Shown one piece after another: positions 11,961 through 22,744 of a DNA stretch of 64,000 nucleotides; the first letter of the stretch is position 1, and each line of letters starts with the position of its first letter. The translations under genes and the position numbers were made by a program. The DNA comes from Erigeron canadensis (Eukaryota; Streptophyta; Magnoliopsida; Asterales; Asteraceae), in NCBI RefSeq assembly GCF_010389155.1, contig NC_057769.1:20460735-20524734 (forward strand), in the 5' to 3' direction. The notes beneath the pieces are model-generated. The model did not search any database, was not told where the DNA came from, and saw only the letters and a list, made by a program, of their open reading frames with translations.

Positions 11961-14358
11961 ATTGATTAGTTAGATTTGTGAACCCATCGACTAATGGGTT
12001 CACCGGATTCTCCCTTATGGATCCCTGGAGGTATCTAGTTAAGTTCACTTTCTTCAATAGTAGTCTTAGTTGAAAAGACTACTAGAGTTGACAGTTTAGA
12101 AACCTTTTTCTTAATTTTCTCAACAGAAGCAATATTCTTATTTTTCTTAGAAAAAGGTTTGGAATTTTGTTTAGGGCCAGATGAAGTACCCTCAAAGTTG
12201 TTCAGTCTTGCATTACAGCTTTGAACTTGACGAGCCAGTAGTTGAAACTGGCTCTTTAACCTCAACAAAATTGATTCTTTAGATGAAACCTTAGCCTTTC
12301 CAGATGAGTGGACATTAGGCTTAGGAAGGGAAACATCCTTTTTCTTCCGAACCTGGGTTCTTTAGAAGTAGACTGAGGCAAAGTTTATTCTGCTTGACCT
12401 TTTTAACTGGAGTAGTCATATGGGATGCTCCAGTCTTAACCTCAGAAGGTTGAACTGGGATAATACAAGCTTTTGGGGTAGAAGGATCATCATAAATGGT
12501 GCTCAGCTTAACCTCCTCTGGTAATCGGTCAATTACTAGTATTAATGCTACAACATGAGTACTTCCATCCAGATATGCATGTTTTTGAGATGGAAACTGG
12601 TTTACTCCAGCATCATATGGCTTTTTAGTTCCAAGCCATGATTTAATGACCTATTTTTCCTTTTCCAAAACTGTTTCCAGATCATGTTTTTCATGAACCA
12701 GTTGTTCAGTTACCAAAAGTTGTGCTTTACCAAAACTTGTGCTTTAAAAGCCAGTTCAATATCCTGGAGCTCTTTTAATTTTGATTGTAAAATTAATAAT
12801 TCAGAAAAATTAGTTTCAAAACCTTTTGTCGTTTCAGATCTGATAGTTTCAACAAAAATTAAATCAGAATTAAGAGCTTCAGCAATTTCCAATTTTAGTT
12901 CAGGATCAGTCTTCGGATCATACAAACTAACTTCTTGATAACAATGTCCACCCATCTTCTAGATGTGACATCTTCCTTTACCAGATGCTCATCATCAGCC
13001 AGAGCCATAAAACAACAATCTCTTTCCTCTTCCTTATCATCAGATGAGTCATCAAAGGGAACCCATTTTTCTTCAGTTGTTGCAATCATGCACCTATTAT
13101 TAACTTTTTCTGCAGACATGAGAGCAATTTGTGCCTTAAGCTTTTTGTACTTGTACTTGTAGCTATCATCAGGCTTGTTATAGGGAACAGATGGACCAGA
13201 CTTGGGAATAAACTGTCTGGACTTGCACTCCTTCATGAAATGACCTTTTCTGCCACACTTAAAGCATGTCAGATTGGTCTTGTCAGTAGAGGAACTGGGC
13301 GCATGTTGTCCAGTGGGCCTGTTTGCTCTTGAATTAAAACGGTTAAACGTTTTAGCAATCATTGCAACTAAGTCGTCACTGTCAGTTTCAGCACAGTCTG
13401 ATGAGATATTATTTGTGACTCCAGATTCCATTAATTCAGACATCATCTTCATCATAGAAAATACATTTTCGGAAGACATTAATGCAGCACAAGGTGGTTC
13501 AGAATTATTGACCACTGTGGAACTACTGGAAGCATGATTTAAAGCATCTTTTTTCGCCTCAATCCTCTGGGCTTGATTTTCTTCAGTAAATCTGAAGGCT
13601 CCATACAATGTTGACAAAGTATGGGTATGCAAGGTTTTACCTTGTCTCAAGACTAGAATCATGTGAGACCATTTTGTTGGAAGAATATCACAAAATTTCT
13701 CCAAAAGTATATCCTTGTCTTTCTCAACCCCTAGTCCTCTTAATTGGTTAATAATGCTCATAAATCTGGTATATGTACCAGTTATAGACTCATTGGGGAG
13801 AGCAAAAAATGACTTATACTTCTTGTTTAAGGAGACTTTTCTAGTGACAATGGTGTCATCACCTCCTTCATGCTGGTTTACTAGTTCATCCCACATGGTT
13901 TTAGCAGTGGGATAGAGAACTAGTGTGGGAATTAGGGTTTCTAGAACAGCCCCGAGGATCATGTTTTTAAGAATGGTATCAAGGTTTACCAATCTTCTAT
14001 CCTCTTCAGACCAATGTTCCTCCCTCTTTTCCCTTCCAAATCTAGATCCAGTTGGATCAAGAAGTGGATTGAGAGGAGATCAGGGAATATAAGGACCTTC
14101 ATTTAAAATTTTTAACATATTCCTTTCAAAGCCAGTAACATGAAGAATCATCCTAGCTTTCCACGTTCCAAACTCATCACCATTCCCACTGAATTTGGGA
14201 GCAGGATTGTTGGAGTAATGCACATGCACATGTGGAGAAGCAGGATTAGGAGGAGGTGGAGGATTGTTATTAATTATGGGTGGTGGTTCATTAACTTGTT
14301 CATTAATAATTGGAGGATCATTAGGATTAGCTTGTGCATTCTGTGGGTTTGACATCAT
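11961..14358 (-). pseudogene. gag: gag of element A, with stops and a frameshift
   Basis: The start at 14358 gives MMSNPQNAQANPNDPP, 33 bases from the primer site. A Pro/Asn-rich head is followed by a capsid-like UBN2/retrotransposon-gag region (KTMWDELVNQHEG, ESITGTYTRFMSIINQLRGLG) and a CCHC knuckle CFKCGRKGHFMKEC at about residues 364-377. An in-frame stop lies at 14077-14079 and a frameshift near 12930; downstream of that, helical coiled-coil sequence continues in another frame. Further breaks occur before the protease. The protein would form the virus-like particle and bind element RNA. Confidence 0.8.
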
Positions 14359-14390
14359 GAAACAGATCTAGGCCAGTATGTTAACCTTCT

Positions 14391-14402
14391 GCTTTGATAC
14401 CA
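14391..14402 (-). other. Primer-binding site of element A (tRNA-iMet)
   Basis: TGGTATCAAAGC on the minus strand, two bases from the end of the 5' LTR. It differs by one base from the initiator-Met site TGGTATCAGAGC. Confidence 0.85.
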
Positions 14403-14404
14403 AA

Positions 14405-14654
14405 TGTGAAGTCCCATCACACGATGGTTTAACCTACGAGTGTAGAATGTCAAGTCAAGTATTGAACTAGAATGAACTAGTATCAGTTTAAATATAAATG
14501 CAATTAAATAAATAAAGTAATACAAGACTTAAAGTAATAAATAAGTGAATAAGTAAATGGTGAGACACAATGTAATTTTCAAGTGTATTTTATTTATTGA
14601 TTTTAAATAAAATACAAGATTATTGCGGAACCTAGATAATACAAATGTAAGTAT
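14405..14654 (-). repeat. 5' LTR of element A, truncated
   Basis: Aligns base by base with 2374-2640 of the 3' LTR, with about a dozen differences, then similarity stops abruptly near ACAAATGTAAGTAT. The remaining two thirds of the LTR are missing and do not reappear to the right of element B. Confidence 0.8.
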
Positions 14655-14909
14655 ATGAAATAAATAACACAAATAAGTACGGGTTATACACTGAGTGTGC
14701 ATAAGCCATTTTGAAATAAATAGTTCAATGAAAAACGGGTTGCATACAGAATATATGCAAGCCACTATGAAATAGAAGAAGAAAAAAAATTAAGAAAATC
14801 TTTTTGTTATTTTTCAAAGTTTTATATTTTTGTATTAGATTTTTGTCTTTTCAAATTTTTATAATTTTTTGAAAAAATGAATCAAGAATTCCTTCTAGGG
14901 TAAAGTGAA
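14655..14909 (-). other. Post-pol non-coding sequence of element B
   Basis: AT-rich sequence with two 27-nt hairpins at 14681-14707 and 14737-14763. On the element strand both begin GGCTT and end AACCC, both keep a C opposite C at the third pair, yet the rest of the stems differ while still pairing. An overlapping minus-strand ORF here is not convincing. Confidence 0.55.
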
Positions 14910-17900
14910 TCAAGGTTCAAGATTTAGCATACCAAGTTTAGAGATTAAGAAATTAAACCTCTTTTCGTCCAGTGGTTTTGTGAACAAATCAGCGAGTTGG
15001 TAGTCAGTTCCCACGAAGTAGAGTTCGATGTCACCTTTCTCAAGATGATCTTTGAGAAAATGATATCTCACATCAATGTGCTTTGAGCGTGAGTGGTTGA
15101 CTGAGTTGACAGCAATTGCAATGGCACTTTGTGAATCACAATAGATAGGGATACGATCATATTTCAGACCATAATCAGTAAGCTGTGTCTTCATCCATAA
15201 CACTTGAGCACAGCAACTAGCAGCAGCCACATATTCAGCCTCCGCTGTTGACAGTGATACACAATTTTGCTTCTTGGATGACCAACTTACAATCTTATCC
15301 CCTAAGAATTGTAAAGTACCAGATGTGCTCTTGCGATCAAGCTTACAACCTGCATGATCTGCATCTGAATAGGCAGTTAAATTGAATCCAGTATCCCTTG
15401 GATACCAGAGACCAAGATTGGGTGTACCCTTCAGATAACGAAAAATTCGTTTCACAGCTTGGTAATGTAAATCAGTCGGAGCGGCTTGATACCTAGCACA
15501 CATACATGTTGCAAACATTATATCTGGGCGAGATGCTGTAAGATACAACAACGAACCAATCATGCTTCTATACCTCTTTTGGTCAAATGGTTTCCCATTT
15601 TTATCAGCATTAATGTTTGTACGAGCAGCCATTGGGGTTGAAATTGAAGAACATGTAGTCATATCAAACTTTTTCAACATATCCTTTATGTACTTACCTT
15701 GTGATATAAAAATACCAGTTGGTAATTGTTTGATTTGTAGACCCAAAAAGTAATTCATTTCCCCAATCATGCTCATTTCAAAATGATTGACCATTAGAGA
15801 TGAAAAGTTTCGGCAAAAAGTTTGACTGGTTGACCCAAAAATAATGTCATCAACATATATTTGGACAAGTAAAACATGCTTACCTTGCTTACGAATAAAC
15901 AGGGTAGGGTCAATAGTGCCTTTGGTAAAGCCTCCTTTGAGTAAGAAAGTAGTTAGGGAATCATACCATGCTCGGGGTGCCTGCTTCAAACCATAGAGAG
16001 CCTTGTCTAACTTGTAGACATGGTTTGGCTTCTTAGGATCAACAAAACCTTCAGGTTGCTCCACATAAACTTCTTCTTTGAGTTCTCCATTCAAGAATGC
16101 TGTCTTCACATCCATTTGAAACACTGTGAAGTTTCTGAATGCGGCATAAGCTAAGAATATAAGAATGGCCTCCATTCTTGCAACAGGAGCGAAAGTTTCG
16201 TCGAAATCCACACCAGGTTGTTGGCAGTAACCCTTTGCAACCAATCTAGCTTTGTTCCTTACTACAACTCCATTTTCATCCTTCTTGTTCTTGAAAATCC
16301 ATTTGGTGCGAATTGGTTCTTCTTTCCTTGGATTTGGAACTAATCTCCATACCTTCAGTCTCTCAAACTGAGCTAATTCATCTTGCATTGCTTTAACCCA
16401 CTCTGGATCACAGAGAGCTAATTCATCTTTGCGCATACGTGACCACTTGTTGTCATGAGGAAGAGGATCTTGTTGATGAATGTCGACATTATCATCATTA
16501 AATCCAGAGTTCTGTTGAGAAGTGGAATCATAGCTCGGAAGAACTCTTTCCTCAAAATTTGGATGATCAAAATCCAGTGGTACATACACATTTGGAGTAT
16601 TTGATGGATTTGTTGTTTGGGTGATTTGAGAAGGTTGTTCTTGAACATTCTTTTGAGAATAAATATCACTTGAAGATGATTCTTCTTGCTCTGAAGAATT
16701 TGAAGATGATTCACGATTGTTGTCAGGAACTGGTTCATTTGTTTGAATAGGATCATTGTTCGGAATTGGTTCATTGATGACTTGAGGTTCCTTTTCTTGA
16801 ATCGGTTTTGAATTGTAGAATTCTTCGAAAAGAATATCTAGCTCTTCACTTGTTGGAGTTGGATATTTCTTGAACTTTGAAGCTAAGGTTGACGTCCTTG
16901 AGGAAGCACTTGAAGTACTTGGATCACTAATTGTTGGTAGCAAACTTTCTTGTTCAAATATCATGCCAGACATCTTGTCAAACCAAACATTCATGGTTTC
17001 TTGAATCGTGTTTGTTCGACGATTAAAGATGCGATATGCAATCGATGTCTTTGAGTAACCAACAAAGTAACCTTCGTCACCTTTCCTTTCAAACTTTCCA
17101 ACATTTTCCCGATCATTCAAGGTATAATAGACACACGCAAAAATATGGAAGTAATTGATGTTGGGTTTGCGTTTGTTAATAACCTCATAAGGAGTCTTGT
17201 CATGACGCTGATTAATGATGGACCGATTTTGAGTGTGACAGGCAGTGTCAACAGCTTCAGCCCACATATTTGATGGTAACTTGGAATAAGCAAGCATTGT
17301 CCTTGCTGCTTCCACCAGCGTACGGTTTCTCCTTTCAACAACACCATTTTGTTGCGGGGTTCGAGCAGCAGAGAATTGGTGAGTAATGCCTTTTGATTTG
17401 CAAAATTCATCGAAGATGGCATTTTTGAACTCAGTACCGTTATCCGAACGGATATAGCGGACTGGAAGTTGAAGATTCACTTGAGTAGAAGTGATGAAAT
17501 CAATCAAAATTTGAGTTGTTTCATCTTTTGAAGCAAGAAACTTGACCCAAGTGTATCTTGAATAATCATCAACGATAACCAGAATATATCTCTTCCCGTT
17601 TCTGCTTTGTACTTTCATAGGCCCACAAAGATCCATGTGAAGCAAATGAAGAGGTGCCAAAGTGTGTGGAATTTTCTTTGGTTTATGAGAAGTTCTTTTG
17701 ATCTTCCCAACTGCACAAGAAGGACAGACATGCTCACTCTCATACTTGTAGTCAGGCAAGCCTTCAACAAGTTGCTTGTTGACTAAAGCATTGATGGTTT
17801 GATAATTCAAGTGAGAAAGACTTCTATGCCACGACCAAGAATTTTTCGAAGTAGCTTTTGAAACAAGACAGATATTATCAGTTGGTTGGTTATCATCAAG

Positions 17901-18248
17901 ATTAACTGTGAAAAGATTCTCATCACGATCTCCGCATAGGATATCAGTTCCATCTAGAGTTTGGACTTTGCACAGAGATTGTCGAAAAAGAACTTGAAGG
18001 TTGTTGTCACAGAACTGTCCAACACTGAACAAGTTATGACTCAGACCTTCAACATAATGGACTTTCTTAATGACTATCCCGTTTCTTTCAATATCTCCAT
18101 AACCTAGAATTGGAGCGAAATTGTTATTTTCGAAACGAACAATTCCCATGAACCTTTCAACAAAATTCTTGAGCAATAATTTATTGCCAGTCATGTGTTT
18201 TGAACACCCGGAATCGAGTATCCATACACAGATGGTTATTTCCTGCAA
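14910..18248 (-). CDS. pol: Pol polyprotein of element B (protease, integrase, RT, RNase H)
   Basis: Intact 1112-codon frame. Protease: [13 protein letters not shown] at about residues 9-21. Integrase: HHCC finger (WHRSLSHLN ... [11 protein letters not shown]), catalytic triad around [18 protein letters not shown] (about residue 266) and [19 protein letters not shown] Ser/Asn/Pro-rich linker follows (about 440-610). [53 protein letters not shown] near residue 797. RNase [47 protein letters not shown], ending LGMLNLEP. It is in the same frame as gag, separated by stop codons. The listed ATG/start is simply the first codon after the stop; how pol is reached from gag is unclear. It is the only intact pol in the window. 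Confidence 0.92.
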   Translation of the reverse strand: MQEITICVWILDSGCSKHMTGNKLLLKNFVERFMGIVRFENNNFAPILGYGDIERNGIVIKKVHYVEGLSHNLFSVGQFCDNNLQVLFRQSLCKVQTLDGTDILCGDRDENLFTVNLDDNQPTDNICLVSKATSKNSWSWHRSLSHLNYQTINALVNKQLVEGLPDYKYESEHVCPSCAVGKIKRTSHKPKKIPHTLAPLHLLHMDLCGPMKVQSRNGKRYILVIVDDYSRYTWVKFLASKDETTQILIDFITSTQVNLQLPVRYIRSDNGTEFKNAIFDEFCKSKGITHQFSAARTPQQNGVVERRNRTLVEAARTMLAYSKLPSNMWAEAVDTACHTQNRSIINQRHDKTPYEVINKRKPNINYFHIFACVYYTLNDRENVGKFERKGDEGYFVGYSKTSIAYRIFNRRTNTIQETMNVWFDKMSGMIFEQESLLPTISDPSTSSASSRTSTLASKFKKYPTPTSEELDILFEEFYNSKPIQEKEPQVINEPIPNNDPIQTNEPVPDNNRESSSNSSEQEESSSSDIYSQKNVQEQPSQITQTTNPSNTPNVYVPLDFDHPNFEERVLPSYDSTSQQNSGFNDDNVDIHQQDPLPHDNKWSRMRKDELALCDPEWVKAMQDELAQFERLKVWRLVPNPRKEEPIRTKWIFKNKKDENGVVVRNKARLVAKGYCQQPGVDFDETFAPVARMEAILIFLAYAAFRNFTVFQMDVKTAFLNGELKEEVYVEQPEGFVDPKKPNHVYKLDKALYGLKQAPRAWYDSLTTFLLKGGFTKGTIDPTLFIRKQGKHVLLVQIYVDDIIFGSTSQTFCRNFSSLMVNHFEMSMIGEMNYFLGLQIKQLPTGIFISQGKYIKDMLKKFDMTTCSSISTPMAARTNINADKNGKPFDQKRYRSMIGSLLYLTASRPDIMFATCMCARYQAAPTDLHYQAVKRIFRYLKGTPNLGLWYPRDTGFNLTAYSDADHAGCKLDRKSTSGTLQFLGDKIVSWSSKKQNCVSLSTAEAEYVAAASCCAQVLWMKTQLTDYGLKYDRIPIYCDSQSAIAIAVNSVNHSRSKHIDVRYHFLKDHLEKGDIELYFVGTDYQLADLFTKPLDEKRFNFLISKLGMLNLEP

Positions 18249-18257
18249 TCAAAAATT

Positions 18258-19661
18258 TTAACCGACTTTAGGTACCCACTTAAAGACGGGTCCTTTGTGG
18301 TTAGTTGACACAAGCAGGGGGTATAACTTAGGATATGCATACAAACATGCTTTAGAATCAATATGAGCATTAACAAGCACACCATCAATAAGCACATTCG
18401 TATAAAAAGTACGCACATTCACATTTGAATTAAAAGTAACATGTTTAACAGCATTCAAACAAGCACGACCATTATCATTGTTAACAGCCCCACAAGACAT
18501 AGCCTTGGATTTATTAACATTGTTCACTAAAGATGAATTGTTTAAATCAACAGAAACTCTTTTCTTTCTGTTACCAACACTCTTTCTCCTCCTCCTCTTC
18601 TTCTTTTCCTCAACAGACAATTGCTTAAAATTGATCTTAGGTTCTAATAACTTAGGAACCCATTTGGTCTTTTCACCTGTTGAATTGACACTAAGAAGAT
18701 TAGAATGAGGGGTTTTAAACTTATTCATCTTTTTTGTCTCTTTTGGGGTTGAGGAAACTTCTTGCTTCTTAGGTTTGGCAATTGAAAACCATCTATATCT
18801 ATCCCTATATCTAGTTACACCATTTAAAGTATCCCTAGTTAGCAAAAAGGAGCTAGACTTAGGCACTTTAGAAATTGAACTAGATTGAGAGTTAGACAAA
18901 GAAGCATTTGGATTGTCATTTGGAAGTTTCACTTTGTGATACCTTGGTTTTGGTGAGGTCTCAGCTTGTTTCTTTTTAACATGTTTGTCGGGTTTTGGAG
19001 GGTTAGGACTCTTTTGTTCAGTCTTGACATAAGGGGTAGAACTCTTTTGTTCAGCCTTGACGAGTTTGGGTTTAACTCGTTCTTGGAAGTAATATGATGT
19101 TGGAGCTTTGGACACTGATTTTAGTTTTTGAGATTCTCCTTTTATTTCTTTTTGAAAATTTATGATTTTGATAGATTCAATCTTTTTCTCAGTTTCTGAG
19201 TCAAAAACATATTCTCCCTCCATGAATTTATCAAAATCATCTTTGGTGAATTCATTCGAAAATGTAGAAATATCAGGAATCTTGTTGTCCAACATCATAC
19301 CACGGGTAGTCTCAGGAATAAGGTCGACTTGGACTGAAACATCCTTGGTTTCACAAGAAAATTGAGTAGAAGTATCAACACCTATACTAGCACAAAGCCT
19401 AGGGTGAATAACTAGCTCATCAAGATTTTCGCATGTGAAAAATCTATAAAAGTACCATATGAAAACTAAGTTATGCGCAAGGTCTTCATAAGGTAAATCA
19501 GATTGCATATAATTTGCAGCTATAGAAGTAGCAGTAGTTTGACAAGTACATGCAAAACAGTCAGTCACGGTCTGGGTGGATGAACTTGTAGATGAATCAC
19601 AAGTAGTCTGAGTGAAATGGTCTACTAAGAGACTGAAATCAGTTTGGGTAGAAACATTCAC
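18258..19661 (-). CDS. gag: Gag C-terminal region of element B with repeated TQT motifs
   Basis: 467 codons in the same frame as the gag ORF upstream, separated from it by one TGA at 19689. The first 115 residues hold a series of TQT-like words: STQTD, FTQTT, STQTV, CQTT, STQFS and SVQVD. Such words resemble the binding site of dynein light chain 8 proteins, and Sirevirus Gags are known to bind that family. Then come Lys/Ser-rich low-complexity stretches, a RYRDRYRWFS segment shared with element C gag, and a conserved end KWVPK just before the stop. No knuckle here. It probably forms one Gag with the upstream part, either by stop readthrough or because the stop is a recent mutation. Confidence 0.7.
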   Translation of the reverse strand: MNVSTQTDFSLLVDHFTQTTCDSSTSSSTQTVTDCFACTCQTTATSIAANYMQSDLPYEDLAHNLVFIWYFYRFFTCENLDELVIHPRLCASIGVDTSTQFSCETKDVSVQVDLIPETTRGMMLDNKIPDISTFSNEFTKDDFDKFMEGEYVFDSETEKKIESIKIINFQKEIKGESQKLKSVSKAPTSYYFQERVKPKLVKAEQKSSTPYVKTEQKSPNPPKPDKHVKKKQAETSPKPRYHKVKLPNDNPNASLSNSQSSSISKVPKSSSFLLTRDTLNGVTRYRDRYRWFSIAKPKKQEVSSTPKETKKMNKFKTPHSNLLSVNSTGEKTKWVPKLLEPKINFKQLSVEEKKKRRRRKSVGNRKKRVSVDLNNSSLVNNVNKSKAMSCGAVNNDNGRACLNAVKHVTFNSNVNVRTFYTNVLIDGVLVNAHIDSKACLYAYPKLYPLLVSTNHKGPVFKWVPKVG

Positions 19662-19688
19662 ACAAACTTTCTTGATATCAACAACAAC

Positions 19689-22037
19689 TCATTCATTCTT
19701 TGAATTTGGACTTTGAGACTGTAGATTATGAATGAGTTTTTGTTGAGATTCCACTGTTTGTTGTAAACCTTCTATTTGTTTTTCCAAAAATGTGGATGGA
19801 ATATACAATTTAGTTGGTTTTGGTGGAGAAATGACAAACTCTTGGTTTTGAAAATTAGACGCAATCTCTTCTAATTCAAAAATTGTTGAATTTTTCGTTT
19901 CATAAGAAATATTGATAGCATCATAATTAACCAAAAATTTATTCTTTTGAATCTTCTCAACCTCATCAGTCTCAAATTCGTCATCCAAAGGACGATTAAA
20001 TTGTTGTACCATACCAAGTCTCAAAAATTTCTCATCATACAAAGGTATAATTTCTTCTTTTGCTTTTTGCAATGGAGCGATATTCTCAAAACCCAACCCA
20101 AGAAGAAGTTCCGATCTATCAATCTTTGATTTATTGAAATAGGCAGTGAAATTCAAAAGAGGATTTTGTTCAACTTTGTACAACTTTTCTTGATAGAAAA
20201 GTATATTCTTTTTATGTTCCTCAATTTGTCTTTCAAGGTTTTCAATCTCAATGCCTTTTAAAAAGCAATTATGATTTAAATCAAAAACTTTTCTTTCGAG
20301 TTCAATTGTTTTTGGTGTAGCTTCTTGAAGCTTCTTATTCAGAATATCAACATCCATTTGTCTTGCATTTGCGCGAAGCCATTCATTGGTCTTTTGGACT
20401 TCAAGATTTTGATTGGCTTTTTCAAGATCAAGAATGGTCTTTTCTAAATTATGACACTTTTCCAATAACTTAAAATCAGGAGACGCTTTCATCTCACATT
20501 CTTTAACCAACATTTGTTCTTTATAATTTTGAAATTCTTGTTTCATAGCATCATACTCAAAAAGTAGTTTAGAATTTTCTTCAAGAAGTTTTGTATACTC
20601 CCTTTTTGAAACTGAAATGCTATTTTTCAATTTCTTGTTTTTGTTGGCTAAAGAAGTGTAATGATTCGTCAAGTTTGATAAGGCAATTCTACAAGACTCT
20701 TTATCCTTAATTGATGAAAAAGTAGAGTCGAGATTTACCTCATCATCGGGATATTCCTCGTCAGTGTTGTCAGCCTCCAACACTTTGTCTTTGCTCAACC
20801 TTGCCATGAAACATACATTGGCAGACAGATCTTCATCTTCATCATCAGTCAGTAAAAGCCACTTGTCATATTCAGCAATCAAGGCTTGACCGGCTTCAAC
20901 TTGCTTTGCCAGGAGCATCTTCTGCTTGTAGTATTCATAATTCTTCTTGCGAGGCAGCTTGCAATCCACAACAAAATGACCAGGAATTCCACAGTTGTAA
21001 CACTTTTTGTCAGATGTCTTTTCTTTCTCCACGATTTGTTTCTCAGTTTCTGCTTTCTTGTCTCTTTTCTTGGAACCAGTTGTTTCACCGTGTTCAAAAC
21101 TCTTGTCATGATATTGTTCCTTCTTTGGAAATGCACTTGTTGATGAAGTTCGAAGATTGTTGTTAGTTGGCCTTGCTTTGAAATATTTTTTCTTGAAATG
21201 CTTAGTCACAGCGGCAAGAGCTTGGTAGAATTCATCAGGAACACCATCTCTTGGAGCCAAGTAATCTTCTCCCTCCTCATCAGACGAAGAAACAACAGTC
21301 ATTTGTCTTTTAAGAGCCTTAGAAACATTTCGTTCAACAACCAATGCCAAAGGATCAGTAGATACAACTTCCGACACTTTGTTGAGTGAATATTTGCTTA
21401 GAACTCGTGGCTCATTCAACTTGAAAGATTCATAAAGAGTATGAATGGTGAATTTGGTCAGATCTTGATGTTGCTTGATTTGAGTTCCATAATCTTCCCA
21501 CTCGGGACCAAGTGCTTTGATAAATTTGATGTTCAGCTCAATTTCAGATTTCTTGACCTTGTTCTTTCTTAGTTCATTGATCACATTGCAAAATCTGTAG
21601 TACACGGACTCGAGAGATTCATTTGGTGATTTCTGAAAATTGTCAAACTCAGTTAAGACATTTGTCAGTCGGATTGTTGAGGTTACATCAGCACTTTGTC
21701 TAGCAACGTCATCCCAAATCTCCTTTGCTGTGTCATAAGAATCAACTGAGCCATAGATCTCATCAGGAAGTGCTTGGTACAAGCATGACCTAGCTCTGTT
21801 GTCAGCAGCAGTACGATCTCTTTGTTCGGCATTCAAAAGATCAGGAGTTAAAATAGCACCGGTAGTAGGATGACGATGCATAGCAAGTCCATTCATGATT
21901 GAATCCTTAAGCATGTGACCATTAGTCTGACGTTCCACATAATCCATGAACCTTTTCTTCCAAAGTCCATAGTTACCACGATAAAGAACTGGAGGTCTTG
22001 TATCAGTACCCAGAGCCAACGCTTCACGAGTAGTCAT
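19689..22037 (-). CDS. gag: Gag of element B (capsid-like part, CCHC knuckle, coiled coil)
   Basis: 782 codons beginning MTTREALALGTDTRPP. Residues 1-240 carry the copia gag pattern (YGLWKKRFMDYVERQTNG, TAKEIWDDV, SVYYRFCNVINELRKN). A CCHC knuckle CYNCGIPGHFVVDC sits at about residues 345-358. Residues 430-700 are strongly heptad-like, including a long helical stretch (LEENSKLLFEYDAMKQEF and on), as expected for the large coiled-coil Gags of Sireviruses. The start is supported by a matching start in element C (MTTINIDPL). It ends with TGA directly before the TQT-rich part in the same frame. Confidence 0.85.
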   Translation of the reverse strand: MTTREALALGTDTRPPVLYRGNYGLWKKRFMDYVERQTNGHMLKDSIMNGLAMHRHPTTGAILTPDLLNAEQRDRTAADNRARSCLYQALPDEIYGSVDSYDTAKEIWDDVARQSADVTSTIRLTNVLTEFDNFQKSPNESLESVYYRFCNVINELRKNKVKKSEIELNIKFIKALGPEWEDYGTQIKQHQDLTKFTIHTLYESFKLNEPRVLSKYSLNKVSEVVSTDPLALVVERNVSKALKRQMTVVSSSDEEGEDYLAPRDGVPDEFYQALAAVTKHFKKKYFKARPTNNNLRTSSTSAFPKKEQYHDKSFEHGETTGSKKRDKKAETEKQIVEKEKTSDKKCYNCGIPGHFVVDCKLPRKKNYEYYKQKMLLAKQVEAGQALIAEYDKWLLLTDDEDEDLSANVCFMARLSKDKVLEADNTDEEYPDDEVNLDSTFSSIKDKESCRIALSNLTNHYTSLANKNKKLKNSISVSKREYTKLLEENSKLLFEYDAMKQEFQNYKEQMLVKECEMKASPDFKLLEKCHNLEKTILDLEKANQNLEVQKTNEWLRANARQMDVDILNKKLQEATPKTIELERKVFDLNHNCFLKGIEIENLERQIEEHKKNILFYQEKLYKVEQNPLLNFTAYFNKSKIDRSELLLGLGFENIAPLQKAKEEIIPLYDEKFLRLGMVQQFNRPLDDEFETDEVEKIQKNKFLVNYDAINISYETKNSTIFELEEIASNFQNQEFVISPPKPTKLYIPSTFLEKQIEGLQQTVESQQKLIHNLQSQSPNSKNE

Positions 22038-22730
22038 TAGAAATTGATTTGAGAATTGAATTGATTTTTGAAGAAAGTATGAAACGATCTAAAATTGAAT
22101 TTAATTGATTTATTTTCAAGAAATTGAATTGACCAAAACCAATCCAAAGGATCAGTTAGCCACAATTAATTCTTCACACCACAACCACACTTGTCAAAAC
22201 GATCTAAATTGTATCGTTTTACAAGCCACAATACTGAAATATAAGTATCAAGAAAAAAACTGAAACGATCTAAATAAGATCGTTTTAGCTTCACAATGTC
22301 TGTCTTCAACCTCTGAACATGAACAACTCCATTGACGATTTTTAAAACTTCAATATCTTTTGATTTTCTGAGAATTGGAACATGAAACCACTTGCAAACA
22401 GTTTGTTTTCACCTTAGCAACGATCAGATTAACACACTTCAGCTTATAACTCAACAGAATCAAATCCCAAATTTTAGCGCCAAAAACTCAAAATCTGAAC
22501 TTTTGATCCAGATCGAATTAGAACACGAAACTTGAGAGGATTATATAATTAACTATGAGAAATCGAACGGTGAACAAACATTTGTGATTTTATGTGATTT
22601 GAGAGGTTATTTTTGAATTTTCAGTGATTTTAAAACCGAACAAAAACAGGATTAAAAACAGAATTAAAAGGTGATTGTTTGATGAATTGTGATTGAATTC
22701 AGTTATGGATCTAGATCAAAATGATGTTTT
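22038..22730 (-). other. Untranslated leader of element B with palindromic hairpins
   Basis: About 690 bases between primer site and gag start. Two clear dyads on either strand: AAAACGATCTAAATTGTATCGTTTT-type at 22197-22220 and AAACGATCT...AGATCGTTT at 22263-22286; a half copy lies near 22080. The same core GATCT/AGATC hairpins occur in the leader of element C, so they are likely functional RNA structures of this branch. Confidence 0.6.
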
Positions 22731-22742
22731 GCTCTGATACCA
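22731..22742 (-). other. Primer-binding site of element B (tRNA-iMet)
   Basis: TGGTATCAGAGC on the minus strand, a perfect initiator-Met site, two bases from the LTR. Confidence 0.9.
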
Positions 22743-22744
22743 CA

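Larger units (their letters stand above)
2374..14654 (-). mobile_element. Element A: Sirevirus-like copia retrotransposon, family 1
   Basis: Read on the minus strand the order is partial 5' LTR (14654-14405), primer site (14402-14391), gag, protease, integrase, reverse transcriptase-RNase H, a non-coding stretch, a long aORF, purine tract and 3' LTR (3308-2374). The two LTR copies align closely over their first 250 bases. The 5' LTR is cut at about 14654, where sequence from element B begins. Coding regions carry several stops and frameshifts, so the copy is dead. Elements E and F later in the window belong to the same family on the other strand. Confidence 0.9.

Noticed and set aside
14529..14765. 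Minus-strand ORF across the A/B join
   Set aside because: It mixes LTR sequence of A with post-pol sequence of B, so it is a chance frame.
20879..21166. ORFs on both strands overlapping the knuckle region of B gag
   Set aside because: They overlap a long, well-supported gag frame and have no family features of their own.
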